A stretch of DNA of 64,000 bases from UBA10646 sp046296295 (GTDB taxonomy: Bacteria > Bacteroidota > Bacteroidia > Chitinophagales > Chitinophagaceae), in the NCBI GenBank assembly GCA_046296295.1, contig JBKBLG010000006.1, positions 1 to 64,000 on the forward strand, written 5' to 3'. The position numbers were made by a program, and so were the translations under genes. Positions 36,520-44,260 of this stretch are shown here, in pieces. The notes beneath the pieces are model-generated. The model was given only the letters and a program-made list of their open reading frames with translations. It was not told the origin of the DNA and searched no databases. Each line of letters begins with the position of its first letter. Position 1 is the stretch's first letter.

Positions 36520-36694
36520 TCAGCCTACCACAAATGCCAATTGGCTGCAGGATGTGGAGGGTGCCTTACGCCAGTAAGGCGGTGCAAAGCACGAAACCCC
36601 GCAACAGCCTGAGCTATTGCTTGGCTATGTACGAAGCTCACAGCCCCAAGCAATACATTCATATAACAACTGTATGTTGGTTGTAGGGCTTTTC
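36520..36694 (+). ncRNA. candidate structured non-coding RNA (about 175 nt)
   Basis: The gene-free interval forms a compact foldable unit. The ends pair (AGCC-TAC..ACAA near 36522-36532 with TTGTAGGGCT at 36681-36690) and the 3' side runs into TTTTC. Inside are three hairpins: GCCTTAC/GTAAGGC with loop GCCA (36563-36580), GTGC/GCAC (36582-36592) and a perfect 10-bp stem TATTGCTTGG/CCAAGCAATA (36615-36655). Size and the long closed outer stem recall 6S RNA, but I cannot recognise 6S consensus with certainty. It is not a recognised riboswitch; a loose likeness to SAM-I (GGAGGG..GAAACCCCGCAAC) lacks the kink-turn and the P1 core. Confidence 0.45.
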
Positions 36695-36695
36695 T

Positions 36696-36703
36696 TATGT
36701 TTG
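36696..36703 (+). promoter_or_regulatory. candidate promoter of the aminotransferase gene
   Basis: TATGTTTG followed by CCGCCG fits the extended TAnnTTTG element. Its own ATG (36697) could be misread as the gene start. With initiation 7 bp downstream the message would begin at or next to ATG 36712, giving an almost leaderless transcript. Confidence 0.5.
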
Positions 36704-36711
36704 CCGCCGTT

Positions 36712-37917
36712 ATGGCAACATTATCTATCAGTAAGCGTGGGCAGTTAATGCCACCTAGTCCTATCAGAAAGTTAGTTCCTTATGCAGAGGCAGCGAAGCA
36801 GCGTGGTACCAAAGTGTATCATCTTAATATTGGGCAGCCCGATATTGCAACGCCGCAGATAATGTTAGATGCTGTTAGAAACAGCGATTTCAAGGTATTG
36901 GAGTATAGCCATAGTGCAGGTAATGAGAGTTATCGCCGCAAGTTGGTAGATTATTATGCTTCGGTTGGTGTACAGGTTAATTATAATCAAATTATTGTAA
37001 CTACGGGTGGCAGCGAGGCTATAATGTTCGCGTTTATGGCTTGTTTAGATGTAGGCGACGAAGTAATTATTCCCGAACCATTTTATGCCAACTACAATGG
37101 TTTTGCAGTAGCAGCAGGCGTAAAAGTGGTGCCCATTACAAGTAATATTGATAATGGTTTTGCATTACCACCGATAGAAGCTTTTGAGCGTGTTATAACA
37201 CCACGCACCAAAGCAATTGTTATTTGTAATCCTAACAATCCAACGGGTTATTTGTACAGTAAGGCCGAGCTAGAAGTACTGAAAACTATTATTGCAAAGC
37301 ATGGTTTGTTTTTATTTAGCGATGAGGCTTACAGAGAATTTTGTTACACCGGTTCGCATTTTAGTGCTTTGCAGTTAACGGGTGTAGATGATCATATTGT
37401 TTTAATGGATACTGTGAGCAAGCGTTATAGTGCTTGTGGTGCTCGATTAGGAGCCTTTGTAACCAAAAACGAAGCATTGTATCAGGCTGCTATGAAATTT
37501 GCCCAAGCACGACTTAGTCCGCCAAGTTTTGCACAGATTGCAGCCGAAGCAGCGATCGATTTACCATCGAATTACTTTGATGTTACAAAAGCCGAGTATC
37601 AGGCTCGCCGCGATGCATTAGTAACTCGCCTGAATGCTATGGAAGGCGTATTCTGCCCGAACCCGGGCGGTGCGTTCTATGCAATGGCTCGACTTCCAAT
37701 TGATGATGCCGATACTTTTTGCCAGTGGTTGTTAGAAAGCTTTAGTTACAACAATGCCACGGTAATGTTAGCACCAGCAACCGGTTTTTATGGTACTGTC
37801 GGCTTGGGTAAAAATGAGGTGCGTTTAGCTTATGTATTAAGCATAGCCGATATTCATGGTGCTATGGATTGTTTGGAGGCTGCTTTACAGGCTTATCCGG
37901 GGAGAACTGCGGTGTAA
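36712..37917 (+). CDS. PLP-dependent class I aminotransferase (aspartate aminotransferase-like)
   Basis: A 401-residue fold type I enzyme. ATG 36712 (MATLSISKRGQLMPPSPIRKL) is preferred; the upstream ATG 36697 lies inside the promoter element. Features: YHLNIGQPDIATP, TTGGSEAIMFAFMACLDVGDEVIIPEPFYANY, VICNPNNPTGYLYS, FSDEAYREFCY, and the PLP-Lys segment MDTVSKRYSACGARLGAFV. This is the layout of aspartate/aromatic aminotransferases of subgroup I-gamma; the substrate is not fixed. It is preceded by a candidate structured RNA and followed by a strong terminator and a repeat copy. Confidence 0.88.
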   Translation: MATLSISKRGQLMPPSPIRKLVPYAEAAKQRGTKVYHLNIGQPDIATPQIMLDAVRNSDFKVLEYSHSAGNESYRRKLVDYYASVGVQVNYNQIIVTTGGSEAIMFAFMACLDVGDEVIIPEPFYANYNGFAVAAGVKVVPITSNIDNGFALPPIEAFERVITPRTKAIVICNPNNPTGYLYSKAELEVLKTIIAKHGLFLFSDEAYREFCYTGSHFSALQLTGVDDHIVLMDTVSKRYSACGARLGAFVTKNEALYQAAMKFAQARLSPPSFAQIAAEAAIDLPSNYFDVTKAEYQARRDALVTRLNAMEGVFCPNPGGAFYAMARLPIDDADTFCQWLLESFSYNNATVMLAPATGFYGTVGLGKNEVRLAYVLSIADIHGAMDCLEAALQAYPGRTAV

Positions 37918-37945
37918 GGGTAACTGTTTGTTTAGCTTTATTTTG

Positions 37946-37982
37946 AACGCTTCGAAGTGCTGAGATGCCTCGAAGCGTTTTT
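37946..37982 (+). terminator. terminator after the aminotransferase
   Basis: AACGCTTCGA (37946-37955) pairs with TCGAAGCGTT (37970-37979), followed by TTT. A reverse repeat copy begins at once after it (37983-37995). Confidence 0.85.
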
Positions 37983-38047
37983 ATTTACCGTAAGGTACTT
38001 ATGTAAATTAAAATATGATATAAAAAACAATGTTTTATTTTTGGGTG

Positions 38048-38055
38048 TAAATTTG
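38048..38055 (+). promoter_or_regulatory. candidate amt promoter element
   Basis: TAAATTTG (38048-38055) and an overlapping alternative TATTTTTG (38036-38043) both match TAnnTTTG about 55-70 bp before the amt start. I see no nitrogen-regulator site I can name. Confidence 0.35.
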
Positions 38056-38106
38056 TATTATTGCTTACAATTTTATGGCAAATATAAATATAGAATATTT
38101 TTTACT

Positions 38107-39426
38107 ATGTCAATGACCCGCCGTTTAGCCCTAATCCCTTTTCTGTTGTTGATGGCTATTTTGGTTATCAGTTTGTTGCATCCAAGTGTACCTTCGGCCG
38201 TTGCTAATCATGCTAATATCAATTTCGCAGACACTGCTTGGATGCTTAGTGCTACAGGGTTGGTGTTGATTATGACACCCGGATTGGCATTTTTCTACGG
38301 TGGTATGGTGAGTAAGAAAAATGTAATTAGTACCATGTTGCAAAGTTTTATTTGCATGGCGGTGATTACGTTATTATGGGTGGTATTTGGCTTTAGTTTA
38401 GCGTTTGGCGAAAGTTGGAAAGGTATTATTGGTAATCCTGCTACTTTTTTTATGATGAAGGGGGTAATAGATGGCGCTCCTTGGGAGTTAGCACCTACTA
38501 TTCCTTTGTTGTTATTTGCTTTTTATCAGTTAAAGTTTGCCATTATTACACCTGCTTTAATTACAGGGGCATTTGCCGAGCGTATTCGTTTTACGAGTTA
38601 TCTGTTATTTATAGTGTTGTTTAGTATTTTTATTTATAGTCCGTTGGCACATGCTACATGGCATCCTAATGGTATTTTGGCGAAATGGGGTGTGCTTGAT
38701 TTTGCTGGTGGTACGGTAGTGCATATGAGTGCCGGTTGGGCTGCATTAGCGAGTGCTATTTATTTAAAAGGCAGGAGTATGCCTGGGCATCATCCTGCTC
38801 GTATTACCTATGTGCTGCTTGGTACTGGTTTATTGTGGTTTGGTTGGTTTGGGTTTAATGCTGGCAGTGCTTTTGGTGCTAATAATTTGGCTGCTACTGC
38901 ACTGGCAACCACTACAACTGCATCGGCGGCGGCGGCATTTACATGGGTTATCTTTGATGCTATCAGAGGCCGTAAGCCAAGTGCTATGGGTACCTGTATT
39001 GGTGCTGTGGTAGGCTTGGTAGCTATTACACCTGCTGCCGGATTTATTAGTATTCCACATTCTTTAGTGGTGGGTATTGCTAGTAGTATTGTAAGTAACA
39101 TGATGGTTGAGTGGCGCACCAGAACCAATATTGATGACACGTTAGATGTTTTCCCCTGTCATGGTGTAGGGGGTATTGTAGGAATGTTGCTAACAGGCGT
39201 GTTTGCACATCATAACATCAACGGACTTGTTGTAAATGATGGGTTAATTTTTGGCAATATCAAACTGTTCACAGTACATGTACTAGCTATGTTAGCAGTG
39301 AGTGTGTTTGCTTTTGGCGGTACTTTCATTTTACTTAAAATTACTGACTTGATAACGCCACTAAGGGTATCGGAAGTAGAAGAGAAAGATGGGTTAGACT
39401 GGAGCCAGCATGGAGAGCGCCTTTAA
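38107..39426 (+). CDS. amt: ammonium transporter
   Basis: A 439-residue Amt/Rh-family channel in the inner membrane. ATG 38107 (MSMTRRLALIP) is chosen; the longer frame upstream to 37957 runs through terminator and promoter. A cleavable-looking N-terminal segment precedes ADTAWMLSATGLVLIMTPGLAFFYGGMVSKKNV, the family hallmark. Conserved pore features follow: FQLKFAIITPALITGAFAERI-like segment, DFAGGTVVHMSAGWAALASA (pore His), FGWFGFNAGSA and DVFPCHGVGGIVGMLLTGVFA (second His). No GlnK/P-II gene is adjacent. With GDH in the same window it points to ammonium assimilation, but the two are not linked. Confidence 0.95.
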   Translation: MSMTRRLALIPFLLLMAILVISLLHPSVPSAVANHANINFADTAWMLSATGLVLIMTPGLAFFYGGMVSKKNVISTMLQSFICMAVITLLWVVFGFSLAFGESWKGIIGNPATFFMMKGVIDGAPWELAPTIPLLLFAFYQLKFAIITPALITGAFAERIRFTSYLLFIVLFSIFIYSPLAHATWHPNGILAKWGVLDFAGGTVVHMSAGWAALASAIYLKGRSMPGHHPARITYVLLGTGLLWFGWFGFNAGSAFGANNLAATALATTTTASAAAAFTWVIFDAIRGRKPSAMGTCIGAVVGLVAITPAAGFISIPHSLVVGIASSIVSNMMVEWRTRTNIDDTLDVFPCHGVGGIVGMLLTGVFAHHNINGLVVNDGLIFGNIKLFTVHVLAMLAVSVFAFGGTFILLKITDLITPLRVSEVEEKDGLDWSQHGERL

Positions 39427-39523
39427 GTGCTTGCGAGGTGTAGGTTTGTTTAAAGTTTATCAGGCTGCTAGTGCCAATACATGCTTATATTGCGTGCATT
39501 CATTCACGTATTAGTGCTTTAGT

Positions 39524-40822
39524 ATGGACATTGCTGCACAAACGCATTCACACAAGCCACAACGAAAAAATAGATTAACCCTATACATTTTGCTTGCCAT
39601 GTTCGCGGGCATGGGTATTGGTTACATTATTCATACACAAGCAAGTGCTAGTTTTATTGATGCCTTTGCTCCTAAGATTAAGTTGTTAGGTAATATTTTC
39701 ATTCGTTTAGTACAAATGATTATTGCCCCATTAGTTTTCAGTACTTTGGTGGTAGGTATTGCGAAACTTGGCGACTTAAAGGCAGTTGGCCGTGTTGGTG
39801 GTAAGGCCATGTTATGGTTTATCACCGCATCGTTAGTGAGCTTATTATTAGGAATGGTTTTGGTGAATGTGTTTCAACCCGGCCATTACATTGAGATGAA
39901 TCATGGTGATAAGGCCGGTGTTGCAGATTTAATGGCTAAAACCACAGAGTTTAGCTTACAAAAATTCATTGAGCACGTTATTCCCAAAAGTGTGGTGGAG
40001 GCTATGGCTACCAACGAAATATTGCAGTTGGTGGTGTTTAGTGTATTGTTTGGTGTAGCTACAGCATCTTTGGGCGACCATGCCAAGCCTTTGATTAAAG
40101 CTTTAGATGTGGTAAGCCATGTGGTACTGAAAATGGTTGGATATGTAATGAATGTTGCACCTGTGGGTGTTTTTGGTGCATTGTGCAGCGTGGTAGCATT
40201 ACGAGGTTTGGGTATTTTTCAATTTTACTTCATTTATTTCGGTTACTTCTTATTAGGTATTGCTTTATTATGGCTGATTTTATTAACAGTTGGATATTTA
40301 ATTCTTGGTAATCGACTGATAACACTTTTCAAACGTATTAGCAGTCCGCTTTTAATTGCATTTACTACTACAAGCAGCGAGGCTGTGTTCCCAAAACTTA
40401 CAGAAGAATTGGTTCGTTTCGGTTGTAAGGATAAAATTGTAAGTTTCATTTTACCCCTTGGTTATAGTTTCAACCTCGATGGTAGTATGATGTATATGAC
40501 CTTCGCTAGTCTTGCCATTGCACAAGCTTACAACGTACCACTCGATTTAGGAACACAACTTACAATGCTACTTGTACTCATGCTTACTAGTAAAGGTATT
40601 GCAGGTGTGCCAAGAGCAAGTTTAGTAGTTGTGCTAGCCACTTGTGGTATGTTTAACATTCCTGCTATTGGAGTAGCACTTATTTTGCCTATCGATCACT
40701 TTTGTGATATGTTCAGAACTGCAACCAATGTGGTGGGTAATGCATTAGCAACTGCTGTTGTTAGCAAGTGGGAAGGTGCGCTAGAACACGATGGTGCTGC
40801 TGCTATGCATCATACACATTAG
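39524..40822 (+). CDS. dicarboxylate/amino acid:cation symporter (DAACS)
   Basis: A 432-residue transporter of the GltP/DctA/SLC1 type with about eight helices and two hairpins. FIRLVQMIIAPLVFSTLVVGIAKLGD, the serine-rich hairpin AFTTTSSEAVFP, LPLGYSFNLDGSMMYMTFASLAIAQ and SKGIAGVPRASLVVVLATC are family motifs for coupling Na+ or H+ to glutamate/aspartate or C4-dicarboxylates. The substrate cannot be decided. The C terminus ends His-rich (HDGAAAMHHTH). A 97-bp gap separates it from amt. Confidence 0.92.
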   Translation: MDIAAQTHSHKPQRKNRLTLYILLAMFAGMGIGYIIHTQASASFIDAFAPKIKLLGNIFIRLVQMIIAPLVFSTLVVGIAKLGDLKAVGRVGGKAMLWFITASLVSLLLGMVLVNVFQPGHYIEMNHGDKAGVADLMAKTTEFSLQKFIEHVIPKSVVEAMATNEILQLVVFSVLFGVATASLGDHAKPLIKALDVVSHVVLKMVGYVMNVAPVGVFGALCSVVALRGLGIFQFYFIYFGYFLLGIALLWLILLTVGYLILGNRLITLFKRISSPLLIAFTTTSSEAVFPKLTEELVRFGCKDKIVSFILPLGYSFNLDGSMMYMTFASLAIAQAYNVPLDLGTQLTMLLVLMLTSKGIAGVPRASLVVVLATCGMFNIPAIGVALILPIDHFCDMFRTATNVVGNALATAVVSKWEGALEHDGAAAMHHTH

Positions 40823-40856
40823 TAAAATTTAAATTGTAGATTAATTAAAGTAACTT

Positions 40857-41828
40857 ATGAAGTCTTTCTTCTGTACTATTTTTTTGGTAATAATTGTTGT
40901 ATGTAGTTGGTCTCAAACAAAAGCAGATACCCTTACCATTCGCTTGCAAAATCAATATGAAAATCCGATAGCAAATGCTACGATTAAACTTTTACCGCAA
41001 GGTACTATTGCTACAACCAATGAAAGTGGTGCAGTTACAATCGATTTAACTGGTGTAGATAGCATTGCAGTGAATGATGCCTTGCACGAAGCTGCTATTT
41101 TTTTAGCTAGCGATGTAAGAACTACTACTACCCTTACGGTAAATAAAGCATTTACCTGGAAAGATTTAGTGAATCCAATGTACTACATTGTTAACGGAGG
41201 GTTATTTCTATTGCTCTTCATTGTATTTGCAGAAACAGGTTTATTTGCAGGCTTCTTTTTGCCGGGCGATAGCTTATTGTTTGTGGCAGGAATTTATAGC
41301 GGCAATTTAGGTGCTGAGTTATTTAAAACTCTTGGCTTAGAAGGCATACAAGGTGAATGGATTAACCTTATTGTTATTGTAGCTTTAATTACGCTGGCAG
41401 GTGTGGTAGGTAATAGTGTAGGATATTGGTTTGGTCGTAAAAGTGGACCATACTTATTTCAACGTAAAGATTCTTTTCTTTATAAGAAAAAATATTTATA
41501 TCAAGCAAAAGAGTTTTATGAAAAACATGGTGGTGGCGCTATCATTTTTGCTCGTTTTTTACCTATTGTAAGAACCTTCGCACCTATTATTGCAGGTATT
41601 GTGCAGATGAATCGTAAGAAGTTTATGCTTTATAACATTATTGGTTGTGTTGCTTGGGTGGTGAGTATGATATTTGCCGGCCACTTTTTGTACAAGTTTA
41701 TTTTAAATCAGTTCAATCTTGATTTGCGAAAGCATTTAGAAATTATTGTGCTTGCTATTGTATTGGTTACAACAGCGCCTGTAATATATAAAATGATATT
41801 TGGCAAAACCAAGGAACAACACATCTGA
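40857..41828 (+). CDS. DedA family membrane protein with N-terminal secreted domain
   Basis: A 323-residue protein. The C-terminal part (about 100-323) is a DedA/SNARE-associated protein: FVFAETGLFAGFFLPGDSLLFVAGIYSG-type segment, GNSVGYWFGRKSGPYLF, FYEKHGGGAIIFARFLPIVRTFAPIIAGI. Members are undecaprenyl-phosphate or phospholipid transporters. Unusually it begins with a signal peptide (ending SWSQ) and an approximately 75-residue beta-rich domain resembling a carboxypeptidase-regulatory-like fold (LTIRLQNQYENPIANATIKLLPQG..). Two repeat copies encode LLPQGT (40990) and TLTVNK (41132), both in this extra domain. Confidence 0.85.
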   Translation: MKSFFCTIFLVIIVVCSWSQTKADTLTIRLQNQYENPIANATIKLLPQGTIATTNESGAVTIDLTGVDSIAVNDALHEAAIFLASDVRTTTTLTVNKAFTWKDLVNPMYYIVNGGLFLLLFIVFAETGLFAGFFLPGDSLLFVAGIYSGNLGAELFKTLGLEGIQGEWINLIVIVALITLAGVVGNSVGYWFGRKSGPYLFQRKDSFLYKKKYLYQAKEFYEKHGGGAIIFARFLPIVRTFAPIIAGIVQMNRKKFMLYNIIGCVAWVVSMIFAGHFLYKFILNQFNLDLRKHLEIIVLAIVLVTTAPVIYKMIFGKTKEQHI

Positions 41829-41859
41829 TAGTAAGAATTACCAAACAACCGATTGCTTT

Positions 41860-43134
41860 ATGACCGCCACACATCACAACCATCAGAGCCACAAGTTGCT
41901 GAGCATACCACTTGTAGTTGCTGCGCTTGGTTACTTTGTAGATATTTACGATTTATTACTTTTTAGTATTATTCGTGTTCCTAGTCTAAAAAGTTTAGGC
42001 TTAAGTGATCAAAACTTGCTTACAGATGGTGAACATATTATTACCATGCAAATGTTAGGCTTGCTAATTGGTGGTATTTTATGGGGCGTTTTAGGGGATA
42101 AAAAAGGTCGCTTGAGTGTATTGTTTGGAAGTATACTATTATACTCTTTAGCTAATATTGGAAATGGTTTTGTAGAAACAGTAGATCAGTATGCATGGAT
42201 ACGATTTATTGCTGGTATTGGCTTAGCTGGCGAGCTTGGTGCTGGTATTACATTGGTAAGTGAATTAACCCCCAAAGAAAAGCGAGGCTTAGCCACCAGT
42301 TTAGTTGCAGGTATAGGCTTGAGCGGTGCTGTATTAGCATATTTCTGTAAAGAGTTTTTCGATTGGCGTGTTTGTTATTTCATAGGTGGCGGCATGGGTA
42401 TACTACTGTTGTTTATGCGTATATCGGTGTTCGAAAGTGGTATGTTTCATCATGTTAAAAAGCAAGCCGTTAAGCGTGGTAATTTCTTAATGTTTTTTAC
42501 TAGTAAAGATTTATTTATACGTTATATAAAATCTATATGTATTGGGTTGCCCACTTGGTATGTTATAGGTGTATTAGTTACTTTTAGTAGTGAATTTGCA
42601 AAGCATTTTGGTATCACTGAAGCGGTAGATAGCGGTAAGGCTGTTATGTATGCCTATGCTTCTATTTCTATTGGTGATATTGTAATTGGTGTAGTGAGCC
42701 ATGCGTTAAAAAGTAGAAAACAAGCGTTATATGTATTTTACAGTATTACGCTAATTTTTATGGCATTATTTTTTCATGCATTATGGCACGGTTCTGCACA
42801 AGCAATGTATTGGGTATGCGCCGGATTAGGCTTTGGTACAGGTTTCTGGGCCATTTTTGTAACTATGGCGGCGGAGCAGTTTGGTACAAATATTCGTGCA
42901 ACAGCTACTACCACAATACCTAATATGGTGCGTGGCTTGCTCAGTATTTTCATACTTCCTTTGTTTAAATGGCTGCGCAACGAAAACGGATTTTTACATC
43001 AGTTGTTTCCTAATAGTGATCCTTTTATCACGGGAGCAATGGTTACAGGTATGATTGTAATGTTAATAGCAGTTGTTGCAGCAGCAACTAGTAAAGAAAC
43101 CTTTCATAAAGATTTGAACTTTGTAGAACATTAA
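41860..43134 (+). CDS. MFS transporter
   Basis: A 424-residue major facilitator with about 12 helices. ATG 41860 (MTATHHNHQSHKLLS) is chosen over a frame that overlaps the dedA end. Family motifs: GGILWGVLGDKKGRLSVLFGSILLYSLANIG (motif A between TM2 and TM3), RFIAGIGLAGELGAGITLVSELTPKEKRGLATSL (the sugar/metabolite:H+ symporter signature), and a matching C-terminal half. The substrate is unknown; the GELGAG..SELTPKEKRG stretch resembles metabolite:H+ symporters. It is 31 bp after dedA on the same strand. A repeat copy (43143) follows its stop by 8 bp. Confidence 0.88.
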   Translation: MTATHHNHQSHKLLSIPLVVAALGYFVDIYDLLLFSIIRVPSLKSLGLSDQNLLTDGEHIITMQMLGLLIGGILWGVLGDKKGRLSVLFGSILLYSLANIGNGFVETVDQYAWIRFIAGIGLAGELGAGITLVSELTPKEKRGLATSLVAGIGLSGAVLAYFCKEFFDWRVCYFIGGGMGILLLFMRISVFESGMFHHVKKQAVKRGNFLMFFTSKDLFIRYIKSICIGLPTWYVIGVLVTFSSEFAKHFGITEAVDSGKAVMYAYASISIGDIVIGVVSHALKSRKQALYVFYSITLIFMALFFHALWHGSAQAMYWVCAGLGFGTGFWAIFVTMAAEQFGTNIRATATTTIPNMVRGLLSIFILPLFKWLRNENGFLHQLFPNSDPFITGAMVTGMIVMLIAVVAAATSKETFHKDLNFVEH

Positions 43135-43165
43135 TTGGTAGCCCTTACGGCAAATGTAAACGCAC

Positions 43166-44158
43166 ATGCCCAAAATTTTAATCATACGTTTTTCTTCTAT
43201 TGGCGATATTGTTTTAACAACGCCAGTAATTCGTTGTATAAAAAAGCAAGTGCCGAATGCCGAAGTGCATTTTCTTACAAAGCAATCTTTTGTAAGCATT
43301 ATAGCACCAAATCCTTATGTTTCAAAAGTGTGGGGGCTAGGTAGCGATTGGTCGTTATTAGAAACATTGAAACAAGAAGCTTTTGATGTTGTGATAGATT
43401 TGCACCATAACCTTAGAACTTTAAAAGTAAAACGTGCACTCAAAGCAAAGGCATATAGTTTTAATAAGTTGAATGTAGAAAAATGGTTGCTTACCAACTT
43501 TAAAATCAATCGCCTGCCGGCAGTACATATTGTTGATAGGTATTTAGCAACAACAAAAGAACTCGGCGTTCATAACGATATGCAAGGGCTCGATTATTTT
43601 ATTCCCGATGAAGCTAAAGTAAGTATCGATAAATTGCCTGCTATACATCGTAACGGGTATGTTGGCGTAGTTATTGGTGCCGCATTAGCAACAAAGCAAT
43701 TGCCCCTGAGCAAATTAGAAGCTTTGTGTACTGCTATTGAACAACCTATTGTACTATTAGGGGGGCCTGAAGATGCGGTGAACGGACAATTATTAGCCGA
43801 TATTAATCAAGAAAAAATATACAATGCTTGTGGTAAGTTTAAATTACATGAAAGTGCTAGCTTGGTGCAACAAGCTATGGTTATTGTAACGCATGATACA
43901 GGATTAATGCATATTGCTGCGGCTTTTAAAAAACCTATTGTAAGCATATGGGGTAATACAGTTCCTGCCTTTGGTATGGGACCTTACTATGGGAATTACA
44001 ATGTATCCAATGCCATATTTGAAGTGCCTGATGTATCGTGCAGGCCTTGTAGTAAAATAGGATATAAAAGCTGCCCCAAAAAGCATTTTAAATGTATGCA
44101 GTTACAACCTATTGAAGCTATTGTGGCTGCGGTGAATAAAATTTGGAACGATATTTAA
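43166..44158 (+). CDS. glycosyltransferase family 9 (heptosyltransferase-like)
   Basis: A 330-residue GT9 protein. ILIIRFSSIGDIVLTTPVIRCIKKQVPNAEVHFLT at the N terminus, VIDLHHNLRTLKVKRAL, and the C-terminal donor site IVTHDTGLMHIAAAFKKPIVSIWGNTVPAFGMGPY, then CSKIGYKSCPKKHFKCMQ (a conserved Cys cluster), are hallmarks of LPS heptosyltransferases. It would transfer a heptose to LPS core from ADP-heptose, whose synthesis uses the rfaE1 kinase in this window. It stands 31 bp after the MFS gene, with the repeat between. Confidence 0.9.
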   Translation: MPKILIIRFSSIGDIVLTTPVIRCIKKQVPNAEVHFLTKQSFVSIIAPNPYVSKVWGLGSDWSLLETLKQEAFDVVIDLHHNLRTLKVKRALKAKAYSFNKLNVEKWLLTNFKINRLPAVHIVDRYLATTKELGVHNDMQGLDYFIPDEAKVSIDKLPAIHRNGYVGVVIGAALATKQLPLSKLEALCTAIEQPIVLLGGPEDAVNGQLLADINQEKIYNACGKFKLHESASLVQQAMVIVTHDTGLMHIAAAFKKPIVSIWGNTVPAFGMGPYYGNYNVSNAIFEVPDVSCRPCSKIGYKSCPKKHFKCMQLQPIEAIVAAVNKIWNDI

Positions 44159-44176
44159 TATACTGCTTTGCTTTCT

Positions 44177-44191
44177 ATTTACGTAAGTAAA
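44177..44191 (+). repeat. ATTTACGTAAGT sister motif
   Basis: ATTTACGTAAGTAAA lies 19 bp after the GT9 stop. An inverted exact copy of the 12-mer (46337-46348) lies on the far side of the M13 peptidase gene, so the pair brackets that gene. Confidence 0.55.
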
Positions 44192-44199
44192 GTAAGATA

Positions 44200-44246
44200 T
44201 TTCAGAACGAATGGGGCGGCCGCAGGCCGCCCCATTCGTTCTGAAA
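44200..44246. terminator. perfect 21-bp inverted repeat, U-tract-less terminator candidate
   Basis: Positions 44200-44220 and 44226-44246 are perfectly complementary with a CGCAG loop (outer TTTCAGAACGAATG, inner GC-rich GGGCGGC). It lies between the convergent GT9 and M13 genes but has no T-run on either side. Confidence 0.5.
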
Positions 44247-44260
44247 TGGTAACAAACTTA

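Noticed and set aside
36541..36610. Likeness to a SAM-I riboswitch (GGAGGG, GAAACCCCGCAAC)
   Set aside because: The kink-turn sequence, the AGA-rich core and the P1 stem of SAM-I are missing, and the order of elements does not fit; the downstream gene is not a typical SAM-I target.
37957..38106. N-terminal extension of amt
   Set aside because: It would run through the aminotransferase terminator, a repeat copy and the promoter elements, and it adds 50 residues unlike any Amt.
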